A stretch of DNA of 33,699 bases from Prolixibacteraceae bacterium (GCA_016938055.1 JAFGVJ010000008.1:1-33699), one strand, 5' to 3'; positions 16,731 to 25,058 are shown, counted from the stretch's first letter. Notes: generated by a model from the sequence alone, not told the origin. Program-made: numbers and translations.

Positions 16731-17306
16731 ATGAGATATACCCTGTCAGTTTTCATCTTGTTCATATTTGTCTGGCTACTGGGCGGATGTAAAGAAAAAT
16801 ATGCACCCAAACCGACAGGTTTTTTCCGGATTGATTTTCCTGAAAAGGCCTATCAAACCAGCCAACTATCCTATCCTTATGCATTTGAATATCCGGTTTA
16901 TGCCCATTTAATACCCGACTCCTCTGTTCTGTCGGAACCTTTCTGGCTCAACATTTACAGTCCGGCAAACAAAGTAAACATTCACCTATCGTACAAAAAG
17001 GTCACAAACAACCTGTTCAAACTCACTGAAGAATCACGTGAACTGGCTTACAAACACGCAATCAAAGCCAATGCCATCAACGAAAACTTATTCATCGATC
17101 CCGATAAAAAAGTGTTTGGAACCATCTATACGATCAAAGGGAATGTGGCATCCACCATGCAGTTTCACCTGACCGACAGTTTGAATCATTTTATCAGGGG
17201 TTCCTTCTACATCAGTGAAATTCCCAATTTCGATTCCTTGAAACCGGTCATTCAATTTTATGAGCAGGACATTTATCACCTCATTGAAACATTCACCTGG
17301 AAATAG
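16731..17306 (+). CDS. gldD: Gliding motility lipoprotein GldD
   Basis: A 191-residue lipoprotein. The signal peptide MRYTLSVFILFIFVWLLGGC ends in a lipobox, with the acylated cysteine at position 20. The mature part starts KEKYAPKPTGFFRIDFPEKAY, a strongly conserved opening of GldD. No enzymatic motif is visible. GldD is required for gliding in Flavobacterium johnsoniae, and its mechanism is unknown. Placement directly after gldE, and one codon before a phosphopantetheinyl transferase, matches the arrangement I know from other Bacteroidota. Confidence 0.92.
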   Translation: MRYTLSVFILFIFVWLLGGCKEKYAPKPTGFFRIDFPEKAYQTSQLSYPYAFEYPVYAHLIPDSSVLSEPFWLNIYSPANKVNIHLSYKKVTNNLFKLTEESRELAYKHAIKANAINENLFIDPDKKVFGTIYTIKGNVASTMQFHLTDSLNHFIRGSFYISEIPNFDSLKPVIQFYEQDIYHLIETFTWK

Positions 17307-17308
17307 CC

Positions 17309-17929
17309 ATGCCTATTGTACTCAACAAATACGAAAATTCTTATCGCCTGGCGCTTTGGTCGCTCAGCGAGCCGCTTGAATTTTTTGAACAAAATGCCCG
17401 GATGACAGCTGCTGATTTATCGGTCTATCAAAATATTGGCAGTTCAAGCCGAAAAAAGGAATGGTTGGCCGTACGGGTATTGTTGAATGAAGTGTTGGGG
17501 TTTTGGCCTCAAATCAACTATTCCGAAACCGGAAAGCCACTGTTACGGAACCATACCCGGCACCTGAGTATTTCTCATTCGAGGTCCATGGTGGGTATCT
17601 TGCTATGTACCAACCCCTATGCTGGCATCGACATTGAAAAGACTGACCGGAACATCGAAAAAGTCTCTGCCCGGTTTTTATCTGAAAGTGAACTGGAACA
17701 AATGAAAAAACAGCCCGGAGATTTTAGCCGTGTGCTGTATTGGTGTGCCAAAGAGGCCATTTATAAAGCAGTCAGCGAATCGAATGTGCTTTTTTCCAAA
17801 CAAATATTCATCCGTGAAGTCAATTCAAACGGCACCATTGCTGCAAGCTTCACCTCAAAAATTGAAACACTCGATTTTCAACTGAACTACATGGTTTACG
17901 ATGAACACATGGTGGTTTGGACCATTTAA
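17309..17929 (+). CDS. 4'-phosphopantetheinyl transferase superfamily protein (Sfp-like)
   Basis: A 206-residue enzyme expected to attach the phosphopantetheine arm of CoA to a carrier protein serine. The two-part signature is clear: GIDIEKTDR (Asp and Glu for Mg2+) and WCAKEAIYKA (catalytic Glu and Lys). The segment LSISHSRSMVGI is typical of the family and precedes the first motif. The size and double-domain pattern suit the Sfp rather than the AcpS type. The target carrier protein is not in the window. It begins 2 bp after gldD and is the last gene of that series; a link to gliding is positional only. Confidence 0.9.
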   Translation: MPIVLNKYENSYRLALWSLSEPLEFFEQNARMTAADLSVYQNIGSSSRKKEWLAVRVLLNEVLGFWPQINYSETGKPLLRNHTRHLSISHSRSMVGILLCTNPYAGIDIEKTDRNIEKVSARFLSESELEQMKKQPGDFSRVLYWCAKEAIYKAVSESNVLFSKQIFIREVNSNGTIAASFTSKIETLDFQLNYMVYDEHMVVWTI

Positions 17930-17946
17930 TTCCTTTGGTAACTTTA
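17916..17946 (+). promoter_or_regulatory. Candidate zwf promoter
   Basis: TTTG at 17916-17919, inside the end of the PPTase gene, is followed after 19 nt by TAACTTTA (17939-17946), one mismatch from TAnnTTTG. It is the only pair with canonical spacing seen in the gap before zwf. Confidence 0.4.
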
Positions 17947-17995
17947 ATTACAGAAAACAAGCCCGCTTTTTGTTTGTTTTGATATAAATTTTTTG

Positions 17996-19504
17996 ATGAT
18001 GAAAAAAACAGCTCCACACATTGTGGTCATTTTTGGCGCATCGGGTGATCTTACAAAACGAAAACTGATTCCGGCCCTATACAACCTGCACCAGCAGCAA
18101 TTGTTGGGTCATCCCTTTGCCATTTTGGGAGTAAGCCGTACCGAAATGAACGATGAAGCCTTTCGGGATAAAATGATGGAGTTTTTGCCCTCGAACGAAA
18201 CCAGTGCCGATTTTCAAAGCCATTTGTATTACGAAACCATACAAACTTCTGAGGAGAATGATTACCCGGGGCTGAAACTACGCATCGAAAAATTACAGAA
18301 AGAATTGAAGGCTCCGGGAAATATCATCTTTTACCTGTCAACCCCGCCCAAACTGTACTCGCTGATTCCAAAATTTCTTTCCAAAGTTGGTTTAAACCAG
18401 GAAGATGATGGTTTCAAGAGGCTTATTGTTGAAAAACCTTTTGGGACCGATCTGAAAAGTGCCCGCGACCTTAACCGTGACTTGCTGCAATACTTCAACG
18501 AAAATCAACTTTACCGCATTGACCATTACCTGGGGAAAGAAACAGTACAAAACCTTTTGGTGTTGCGCTTTTCGAATGCACTGTGGGAACCTCTTTGGAA
18601 CCATAAATACATCGATCACGTGCAAATCACCTCATCGGAATCACTTGGAGTTGAGAAAAGAGGCGGTTATTACGACCAATCGGGCGCACTGCGCGACATG
18701 GTGCAGAACCACCTGATGCAACTGGTAGGACTGGTTGCCATGGAACCACCAACCGTCATCAATGCCGATGCCATCAGGAACGAAATGCTGAAGGTATTTC
18801 AGTCCATCAGACCCATCGATACCAACAAACTGGAAGAGAATGTAATTCGCGGTCAATACACTTCATCCAGCATCAAGGGTGAAACCGTACCGGGGTACCG
18901 CGAAGAAGAAGGGGTTGATCCTGAAAGCCGAACCGAGACTTTTGTAGCCATGAAGCTGAACATCGACAACTGGCGCTGGGCAGGAACCCCGTTCTACATC
19001 CGTACAGGCAAAAAACTACCCACAAGGGTTACTGAGATTGTGATTAATTTCAGGTCTGCACCGCATCACCTTTTCGATGCAAGCGACTTTCGCAGTGCTC
19101 AGCCCAATCAGCTGGTCATCCGGATTCAACCCGATGAAGGCATTCTGATGAAAATGGGACTAAAAGTTCCGGGCGCCGGATTCAATGTTCAATCGGTCAA
19201 TATGAATTTTCGGTATGCCGAACTCTCAGAAGCATACCTGCCCACCGCCTATGAACGCTTGTTGCTGGACTGTATTCAAGGCGATGCAACCCTTTACTCC
19301 CGTGGCGACAATGTTGAAAAAGCCTGGGAAATTGTGCAGCCCATCATCGATACCTGGGAGCAAAACCATCATTTCCCCCTGCATGGCTACCCGGCAGGCA
19401 CCTGGGGGCCTTTGGCTGCTGAAGAACTCATCGTTTCGCAGGTAAATGGCTGGCGTTATCCTTGTAAAAATTTGAGCAACGATGGCGAATACTGTGAATT
19501 ATAA
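17996..19504 (+). CDS. zwf: Glucose-6-phosphate 1-dehydrogenase
   Basis: A 502-residue cytosolic enzyme that oxidises glucose 6-phosphate to 6-phosphogluconolactone while reducing NADP+. The N-terminal nucleotide site GASGDLTKRKLIPALYNL and the active-site signature RIDHYLGKE (174-182), with its catalytic His region, are intact, as is AGTPFYIRTGKKL later on. The length is normal. Two adjacent ATGs (17996, 17999) follow a TTG; 17996 was chosen. It opens the zwf-DUF202-pgl group, which covers the first two steps of the oxidative pentose phosphate pathway. 6-phosphogluconate dehydrogenase (gnd), often nearby in this phylum, is absent from the window. Confidence 0.96.
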   Translation: MMKKTAPHIVVIFGASGDLTKRKLIPALYNLHQQQLLGHPFAILGVSRTEMNDEAFRDKMMEFLPSNETSADFQSHLYYETIQTSEENDYPGLKLRIEKLQKELKAPGNIIFYLSTPPKLYSLIPKFLSKVGLNQEDDGFKRLIVEKPFGTDLKSARDLNRDLLQYFNENQLYRIDHYLGKETVQNLLVLRFSNALWEPLWNHKYIDHVQITSSESLGVEKRGGYYDQSGALRDMVQNHLMQLVGLVAMEPPTVINADAIRNEMLKVFQSIRPIDTNKLEENVIRGQYTSSSIKGETVPGYREEEGVDPESRTETFVAMKLNIDNWRWAGTPFYIRTGKKLPTRVTEIVINFRSAPHHLFDASDFRSAQPNQLVIRIQPDEGILMKMGLKVPGAGFNVQSVNMNFRYAELSEAYLPTAYERLLLDCIQGDATLYSRGDNVEKAWEIVQPIIDTWEQNHHFPLHGYPAGTWGPLAAEELIVSQVNGWRYPCKNLSNDGEYCEL

Positions 19505-19528
19505 TCAATTATCGAAATAACAGAACAC

Positions 19529-19891
19529 ATGAAACAAAAACGGATCAGCAGCATTTTAGGACTGGACCAAACATCTTATCAAAACAAGGAACAGATTATT
19601 TTGAGGGATTACCTGGCGCTTGAAAGAACTAAATTGGCCAATGAACGTACCCTATTTGCTTACATCCGCACCTCGTTATACCTGATTTTAGCTGGAGTGA
19701 CCCTTATTCAGCTTCGCGAGTTGGGATCCCTGCAATGGATAGGCATTGTTTCGTTGATCATCAGCATCATCATTTTACTCATTGGAGTATTGCGCTATGT
19801 TAAACTCAAGCAACAACTCAAAAACTATTATCAACAGGACCTTGACCTACAAAATAACAGCGATTTAAAAAAGAACGAAACACCAGCATGA
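19529..19891 (+). CDS. DUF202-family small membrane protein
   Basis: A 120-residue protein with a conserved segment just before the first helix, RDYLALERTKLANERTLFAY, which is the DUF202 hallmark. Two membrane helices follow (about 48-66 and 70-90) and a charged C-terminal tail. DUF202 proteins have no firmly established biochemical role. The gene lies 24 bp after zwf, and its stop codon overlaps the pgl start (ATGA), so it is translated within the pentose phosphate operon. Whether it serves that pathway or merely travels with it cannot be read from the sequence. Confidence 0.82.
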   Translation: MKQKRISSILGLDQTSYQNKEQIILRDYLALERTKLANERTLFAYIRTSLYLILAGVTLIQLRELGSLQWIGIVSLIISIIILLIGVLRYVKLKQQLKNYYQQDLDLQNNSDLKKNETPA

Positions 19892-20607
19892 TCAAGGTTT
19901 TTAAAAATACCGGCGACATTGCCGAAGCGTTGGCAGGTCTATTGTTCGAAATGAAAAAAAGACCAGGCAATACCCACATGCACATTGCCTTATCGGGCGG
20001 TAACACTCCCAAGGCCATTTTTCGCTACCTGACGGAACATTATGGTGACAAGCTGGCCGACAGGCGTTTCCACTTTTGGTGGGGTGACGATCGTTGTGTT
20101 CCACCCTCCGATGACGAAAGCAATTACAAGTGGGCTTATGAACTTTGGCTGAAACCCATGGGCATAAAGGATGAAAATATCCATCGGGTGATGGGCGAAA
20201 ACGAGGCAGAAAACGAAGCTATCCGTTATACCGATACATTAAAAAAACATGTGAAAACCAAAAATGGATGGCCGGTCATTGATCTAAACATACTTGGACT
20301 GGGCGACGACGGACACACAGCGTCCATCTTTCCACACTGCATGGAATTGTTAAACGATGAACATTGGTGTGCCGTGGCCATTCATCCGGTTTCGGGACAA
20401 AAAAGGATCACTTTTACAGGAGAAGTGCTGAATCATGTACAAAAAACAGTATTCATCGTCACCGGAGCAGGTAAAGCCAAAATGGTAAAAAGCGTGGCGC
20501 TTGATGGATTGCTTCAATATCCGGCATCCCACATCAGGCCTTTGAGCGGAGACCTCTCTTGGTTCATCGATGAAGCTGCTGCACAATTGCTCTACATTCC
20601 TTTTTAA
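19888..20607 (+). CDS. pgl: 6-phosphogluconolactonase (DevB/SOL type)
   Basis: A 239-residue enzyme that hydrolyses 6-phosphogluconolactone, the product of Zwf. Family motifs are LSGGNTPKAIFRYL (36-48), FWWGDDRCVPPSDDESNY (63-80) and LGLGDDGHTASIFP (136-149), all in the glucosamine-6-phosphate isomerase-like fold. The start ATG overlaps the stop of the DUF202 gene by 4 bp. It is the last gene of the group; no strong terminator follows, only a weak 5-bp AT-rich hairpin. Confidence 0.94.
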   Translation: MIKVFKNTGDIAEALAGLLFEMKKRPGNTHMHIALSGGNTPKAIFRYLTEHYGDKLADRRFHFWWGDDRCVPPSDDESNYKWAYELWLKPMGIKDENIHRVMGENEAENEAIRYTDTLKKHVKTKNGWPVIDLNILGLGDDGHTASIFPHCMELLNDEHWCAVAIHPVSGQKRITFTGEVLNHVQKTVFIVTGAGKAKMVKSVALDGLLQYPASHIRPLSGDLSWFIDEAAAQLLYIPF

Positions 20608-20643
20608 TTTCTTTAAAAATAGAAACATCTTCTAATCTCATCT

Positions 20644-20660
20644 TTACATAACTTATGTAA
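20644..20660. promoter_or_regulatory. 17-bp palindrome upstream of tetR
   Basis: TTACATAA and TTATGTAA are exact reverse complements around a single central C, and the symmetry extends by a T:G and a C:G pair outwards. It lies 42 bp before the proposed -33 region of the tetR promoter. No T-run follows, so a binding site for a dimeric regulator is more likely than a terminator. Confidence 0.4.
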
Positions 20661-20702
20661 GGAAACTTTCTCATTTTTTTGATAAAAAAACATAGTGAAA
20701 TA

Positions 20703-20733
20703 TTGTTATTTATAAAATGATTTTTTAGTTTTG
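20703..20733 (+). promoter_or_regulatory. Candidate promoter of the tetR operon
   Basis: TTG (20703-20705) is followed after 20 nt by TAGTTTTG (20726-20733), a complete -7 match. Transcription would start near 20739, about 30 bp before the tetR ATG at 20770. Confidence 0.55.
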
Positions 20734-20750
20734 ACCAACCGTTCAGTCAA
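20731..20750 (+). promoter_or_regulatory. Candidate TetR operator overlapping the promoter
   Basis: The 20-bp site begins TTGAC and ends GTCAA with a symmetric core (A-n-CG-n-T); 14 of 20 positions are palindromic. TTGAC...GTCAA ends are common in operators of TetR-family repressors. It covers the last three bases of the -7 element and the expected transcription start, a placement suited to autorepression by the gene 20 bp downstream. Confidence 0.5.
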
Positions 20751-20769
20751 TAAAAATTTATTATTCTGT

Positions 20770-21351
20770 ATGCCACGAACGTCGGAACAATACAAAGAAA
20801 TCAGAAGCGAAAAAAAACACAAAATTATGGATGCTGCATTGGAATTATTTGCCAGTGAAGGATACCATGTTACTTCAATCAGTAAAATTGCTGATAAAGC
20901 ACATATGTCAAAAGGGCTTCTATACAACTATTTTCAGAGCAAAGAAGAATTACTATTGGAAATTGTCGACGAAGGCTTTCGTGAGCTTATCAACAATTTT
21001 GATCTTAACAACGACAACATATTGACAGATGATGAATTTGATTATTTCATCAATTCTATGTTTGAAATTATAGACACAAAGCGCACTTTTTGGAAGCTCT
21101 ACTTCAGCTTATTGCTTCAGCCTTCAATCGCTAAGATTATTGAATCGAAAGTAATGACTTTATATCAGCCAATGATTGATATTATGGAAAAGTACTTCGC
21201 TAAAAAAAAATACAAAAATCCCCGTATCGAGGCTTTGATGTTTGGCTCAATGCTGGATGGGATTGGACTCAATTACATCATGAATCCTACACTCTACCCG
21301 GTTGAAGAAGTGAAATCATACCTGATTGAAAAATATAAAACAATAAAATAA
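20770..21351 (+). CDS. TetR/AcrR-family transcriptional regulator
   Basis: A 193-residue regulator. The N-terminal DNA-binding domain runs KIMDAALELFASEGYHVTSISKIADKAHMSKGLLYNYFQSKEELL, with the helix-turn-helix at about 37-56, as in TetR proteins. The C-terminal ligand-binding part is mainly helical, with no recognisable ligand signature. ATG 20770 (MPRTSEQY) was chosen; a frame extending to TTG 20731 would overlap the -7 element. The gene is visibly AT-richer than the flanking pgl. It heads the transport block and ends 7 bp before the LolA-like gene, so it probably controls that block and itself; its inducer might be the exported lipid or an envelope-stress signal (inference). Confidence 0.88.
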   Translation: MPRTSEQYKEIRSEKKHKIMDAALELFASEGYHVTSISKIADKAHMSKGLLYNYFQSKEELLLEIVDEGFRELINNFDLNNDNILTDDEFDYFINSMFEIIDTKRTFWKLYFSLLLQPSIAKIIESKVMTLYQPMIDIMEKYFAKKKYKNPRIEALMFGSMLDGIGLNYIMNPTLYPVEEVKSYLIEKYKTIK

Positions 21352-21358
21352 AGCGCTC

Positions 21359-22117
21359 ATGAAATCCCGATTAAACTTAACACTCATTGGTGCAATACTC
21401 ATGTTATTCAGTAACCCGCTTCAGGCACAGGATGCCAAAGAAATTGTTCAAAAAGCTGACACAAAATTCAAGGGCGAAAAATCGAGTTACAGCGAAATGA
21501 CCATGACCATTGTGCGCCCCAAATACAAACGTTCTCTCGAATTTAAAAGCTGGTCAGAAGGAAATGAAAACTCGCTCACACTAATTACTGCACCGGCAAA
21601 AGAACAAGGCCAGACTTTTCTGAAAAGTGGCAACAACATGTGGAGCTGGAACCCAACCATACAACGTTTGATCAAACTGCCCCCGGCCATGATGTCACAG
21701 GGATGGATGGGATCGGATTTCTCGAACGATGATATTTTGAAAGAATCATCGATTGTGGTTGACTACACTCACGCACTTATTGGGAATGAGTTAATTGATG
21801 GGCACGATTGCTACATCATCGATTTAACACCACTTGAAAATTCTGATGTGGTTTGGGGGAAAATCACCTTGTGGATTTCGAAAGATGACTACCTCAACCT
21901 GAAGTCGGAATATTACGATGAAGAGTTTTACCTGGTTAAAACCCATTTGGCATTCAATGTAAAATTGTTCGATGGTCGTACCTTACCATCAACGATGGAA
22001 ATTATTCCTGCCGATGTAGAAGGGAATAAAACCATTGTAAATATCACCGCTATGAAATTCAACATTGAGCTGGAGGAGAACTTTTTCTCTCAGCAAAACA
22101 TGAAAAAAATTCGTTGA
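21359..22117 (+). CDS. LolA-like outer membrane lipoprotein-sorting protein
   Basis: A 252-residue periplasmic protein. The signal peptide ends LQAQ near residue 24 without a lipobox. The mature part begins with the LolA-like opening DAKEIVQKADTKFKG and continues with alternating strands, including TLITAPAKEQGQTFLKSGNNMWSWNP and MMSQGWMGSDFSNDDIL. These fit the family called outer membrane lipoprotein-sorting protein (LolA_like). The LolA fold carries acyl chains across the periplasm. It is followed 2 bp later by a permease gene, unlike housekeeping lolA, which usually stands away from a transporter. The natural inference is that it accepts a lipid or lipoprotein from the permease pair encoded downstream. 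The cargo is unknown. Confidence 0.82.
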   Translation: MKSRLNLTLIGAILMLFSNPLQAQDAKEIVQKADTKFKGEKSSYSEMTMTIVRPKYKRSLEFKSWSEGNENSLTLITAPAKEQGQTFLKSGNNMWSWNPTIQRLIKLPPAMMSQGWMGSDFSNDDILKESSIVVDYTHALIGNELIDGHDCYIIDLTPLENSDVVWGKITLWISKDDYLNLKSEYYDEEFYLVKTHLAFNVKLFDGRTLPSTMEIIPADVEGNKTIVNITAMKFNIELEENFFSQQNMKKIR

Positions 22118-22119
22118 TC

Positions 22120-23538
22120 ATGAAAAAAATAATCATACTAGCCTGGCGAAATTTATGGCGAAACAAACGGCGAACACTTATTACAGCAGCTTCGATTTTC
22201 TTTGCCATCTTTTTTGCCATTCTCATGCGGTCGTTTCAACTGGGCACCTACGGCTATATGATTGAACAGAGCATAGAATCTTACACCGGATACTTACAAC
22301 TGCAGAATCCAGATTATTACGACGACCCAAGCATCGACAACTCTTTCGGCTACAACCAGCAACTGATTGAAAAAATCAGAAGCCATCAAAATGTAAAGTC
22401 GATTGCCCCCCGAATTGAGTCGTTTGCTTTGGCTTCTAATGGAATCCAATCGAAAGGGGTATTGGTTTCGGGGATCGATCCCGATGCTGAAAAAGAAATT
22501 TCGAATCCCATACACCGATTAATCCGCTACCAGTTTACCGAGGCAGCCATCGATAAAATGAAGCAGAATGGGAATCTGCCACCCGATTTGATGGCAAAAA
22601 TTGAAAGCTGTAAAAACAACACCTATTCTTCAGAAGCAAAAATTGAACTTGAGTTGGAACTGGACGATGAATCCACCAACAAATACCTGCCCATCATTAC
22701 ACATTATTCACATTTTAATTCGCAATACCTCACTTCATCCGACAATGGAGTATTGGTCTCCGACCGTTTATCGAGGTATCTAAAAGTTACCATTGGCGAT
22801 ACCATAGTGCTAATGAGCCAGGGATACCATGGGCTGAGTGCTGCCGGTATTTATCCGGTCAGGGGAATCATCAAAATGGCCTCGCCCGACCTCGACAATA
22901 AACTGATTTACATGAGCCTTCCTGAAATCAGTGAATTTTTAGGCCTCGATCAGCAGGTTACCTCTATGGTGATTAACCTGAACAACAACGATGAAATGAT
23001 GCAAACACAAACTGAGTTGCAAACACTGATCAGTAACGATCATCAATACGCCGTGAAGAATTGGGAGGAGCTGATCCCTACCCTTAAACAACAAATTGAA
23101 GGCGACAGCATTGGTGGCCAGTTGTTCATTTTTATCCTGTACGTGATTGTTTTCTTTGGAATTTTCGGAACAGTTTTGATGATGATTGCCGAACGGAAAA
23201 GAGAATTCGGGGTGATGATTGCCATAGGAATGAAACGCAAGAAATTATCGCAGATTGTGAGTTTGGAACTCATTTTCATGGGCATTCTGGGGATTATCTC
23301 AGGGATGATTGCCATTGCACCCATATTGTTATTTGGCCATTACTACCCGATCAGGCTTACAGGCGAGGTGGCCAAAATGTATGAAGATATGGGTTTCGAT
23401 GCCCTTATGCCTATGGCCCTGTTCGATTCCTATTTTTTCAGTCAGGGAGTGATAATTCTAATTATGATTTTGATCGTTTGTATTGTTCCGCTGCGAAGCA
23501 TTAAACGATTAAAAGTGATTGATGCCTTGCACGGTTAA
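22120..23538 (+). CDS. ABC transporter permease, FtsX/LolCE type (first)
   Basis: A 472-residue inner-membrane protein started at ATG 22120, 2 bp after the LolA-like stop; a TTG two codons earlier is the alternative. It has the MacB/LolE topology: one N-terminal helix (LITAASIFFAIFFAILM), a large periplasmic domain (about 45-325), then three C-terminal helices around LFIFILYVIVFFGIFGTV, LELIFMGILGIISGMIAIAP and IILIMILIVCIVPL. The cytoplasmic coupling segment MIAERKREFGVMIAIGMKRKK is typical of FtsX permeases. The periplasmic domain holds a polar stretch (about 141-192) rich in Glu, Lys and Asn. No MacA-type adaptor is encoded nearby, so LolCDE is the closer analogy than MacAB. Confidence 0.86.
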   Translation: MKKIIILAWRNLWRNKRRTLITAASIFFAIFFAILMRSFQLGTYGYMIEQSIESYTGYLQLQNPDYYDDPSIDNSFGYNQQLIEKIRSHQNVKSIAPRIESFALASNGIQSKGVLVSGIDPDAEKEISNPIHRLIRYQFTEAAIDKMKQNGNLPPDLMAKIESCKNNTYSSEAKIELELELDDESTNKYLPIITHYSHFNSQYLTSSDNGVLVSDRLSRYLKVTIGDTIVLMSQGYHGLSAAGIYPVRGIIKMASPDLDNKLIYMSLPEISEFLGLDQQVTSMVINLNNNDEMMQTQTELQTLISNDHQYAVKNWEELIPTLKQQIEGDSIGGQLFIFILYVIVFFGIFGTVLMMIAERKREFGVMIAIGMKRKKLSQIVSLELIFMGILGIISGMIAIAPILLFGHYYPIRLTGEVAKMYEDMGFDALMPMALFDSYFFSQGVIILIMILIVCIVPLRSIKRLKVIDALHG

Positions 23539-23555
23539 TATTAACATTCTCGAAA

Positions 23556-23633
23556 ATGGAAAAAACAGTGATATATAGCATCCGAAGTTTTCAAAACAAT
23601 CACACCGAAACACTTAAAAAAAACCGACAATGA
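23556..23633 (+). CDS. Possible 25-codon ORF coupled to the second permease
   Basis: ATG 23556 opens a 25-residue frame (MEKTVIYSIRSFQNNHTETL and five more residues) whose TGA overlaps the ATG of the next permease as ATGA. It fills the 91-bp gap between two otherwise tightly spaced permease genes. The peptide has no recognisable feature. It could be a leader ORF aiding translation of the permease, or chance; nothing beyond the overlap supports it. Confidence 0.2.
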   Translation: MEKTVIYSIRSFQNNHTETLKKNRQ

Positions 23634-25054
23634 TTTGGTCAATTGCATGGAAAAACGTTTGGCGAAACCGCAAACGCAGCCTGGTGGTAATTGGTGCCGT
23701 GACCCTTGGTACCATTGCAGGTGTATTTACTGCCGGGATGATGAAGGGCTGGGTCAATCAACGGATCGAATCCATTGTTTATACCGAAATTTCGCATGTG
23801 AAAATTCATCAACCTGAATATTTACTGAACAACGAAATCAACTATACCATCCCGAACATCGATCAGATTGACCGTTATGTGGAAAATCAGCCCAACATCA
23901 TAGGCTATTCGAAACGTTTAAAGCTGATGGCCATGGCCCAAACTTCGGGTGGCAATACTGCACTGATGCTTCAAGGAATTCAGCTCAATGAGGAAAAAAA
24001 TGTTTGCAGGGTGCATCAGCAACTGGTCGAAAATGGAGGGACCTTTTTCGATACCAATATGAGTAATCCCATTGTGATTAGTGATAAAACTGCAGAACAG
24101 CTCCGAATTAAAAATTACAAAATTGAACCCGAAACACTTGATAGTCTTAAAATACTTGGTGTTCCCGATAAGATTATCAGAAAGTTGAAAACGATTGAAA
24201 ACGAACGATTTATAACGGAGAAATTATTCAAAAAAGCAATAACCTCGACATTATCAAAAAAAGGGATCAAAAAATACGGGTCGCTAATTGTTGAAACTTC
24301 GAAACATTACCGTTTAAACAGTAAAATTATTCTCACGTTCAACGACATTGATGGCGAACTCATCTATCAAACCTACAAAGTTTGTGGCATTTTCAAAACG
24401 GCCAATACCATGTTCGATCAAATGACCGCTTATGTATTAAGAGATGATTTGTCGGCTATAACAGGTTTTGGCAGAACTGATTTTCATGAAATAGCCATGA
24501 TTGTGAATGAAGAAACCGATCCGGGGCAAATCAGGAATGAAATGAGGGAAAAATTTTCAGGACTGAGTATTATGAGCTGGAAGGATATATCGCCCGAAGC
24601 CGCCATGATGACCTCTTTTATGGACATCTGGTACCTGGTGATCATGGGAATTATTTTACTGGCTCTTGCTTTTGGCATCATCAATACCATGCTAATGGCC
24701 ATTCTCGAAAGGGTAAAAGAGCTGGGAATGCTCATGGCCATTGGAATGAACAAAAAACGTGTGTTCCGAATGATCATGCTAGAAACCATTTTTCTCACCA
24801 TGGTTGGAGCTGTGATTGGAATGGTACTGGGTGGAATTCTCATTGCTGTGACTAAACATACAGGGATCAATTTCTCATCGGTGGGCGAAGGGCTTGAAGC
24901 CATGGGATGGTCGGCGATGGTTTACCCCGATATTGACTTTGATTTTTTCCTTTTAGTTACCGCGATGGTCATCGTTACAGGAATTTTGTCATCGATCACC
25001 CCGGCCCGAAAAGCATTAAAATTGAATCCGGTTGAAGCCATCAGAACAGAATAA
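23630..25054 (+). CDS. ABC transporter permease, FtsX/LolCE type (second)
   Basis: A 474-residue inner-membrane protein of the same build as its neighbour: an opening MIWSIAWKNVWRNRKRSL, a first helix (VVIGAVTLGTIAGVFTAGM), a large periplasmic domain, and three C-terminal helices around IWYLVIMGIILLALAFGIINT, TIFLTMVGAVIGMVLGGIL and FFLLVTAMVIVTGILSSI. The coupling segment MAILERVKELGMLMAIGMNKKR is well preserved. A Lys-rich helical insert (about 151-217) in the periplasmic part has locally AT-rich coding. With the first permease it probably forms a LolC/LolE-like heterodimer driven by the ATPase encoded after the inverted repeat. The ATG is fixed by the overlap with the short upstream frame. 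Confidence 0.86.
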   Translation: MIWSIAWKNVWRNRKRSLVVIGAVTLGTIAGVFTAGMMKGWVNQRIESIVYTEISHVKIHQPEYLLNNEINYTIPNIDQIDRYVENQPNIIGYSKRLKLMAMAQTSGGNTALMLQGIQLNEEKNVCRVHQQLVENGGTFFDTNMSNPIVISDKTAEQLRIKNYKIEPETLDSLKILGVPDKIIRKLKTIENERFITEKLFKKAITSTLSKKGIKKYGSLIVETSKHYRLNSKIILTFNDIDGELIYQTYKVCGIFKTANTMFDQMTAYVLRDDLSAITGFGRTDFHEIAMIVNEETDPGQIRNEMREKFSGLSIMSWKDISPEAAMMTSFMDIWYLVIMGIILLALAFGIINTMLMAILERVKELGMLMAIGMNKKRVFRMIMLETIFLTMVGAVIGMVLGGILIAVTKHTGINFSSVGEGLEAMGWSAMVYPDIDFDFFLLVTAMVIVTGILSSITPARKALKLNPVEAIRTE

Positions 25055-25058
25055 AACA

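Noticed and set aside
17953-17975. Possible hairpin AAGC...GCTT with T-run before zwf
   Set aside because: Only 4 bp of GC-containing stem pair cleanly; too weak to call a terminator.
24484-24903. 139-codon frame antisense to the second permease
   Set aside because: It is a Met/Ile/Ser-rich mirror of membrane-helix codons; no independent support.
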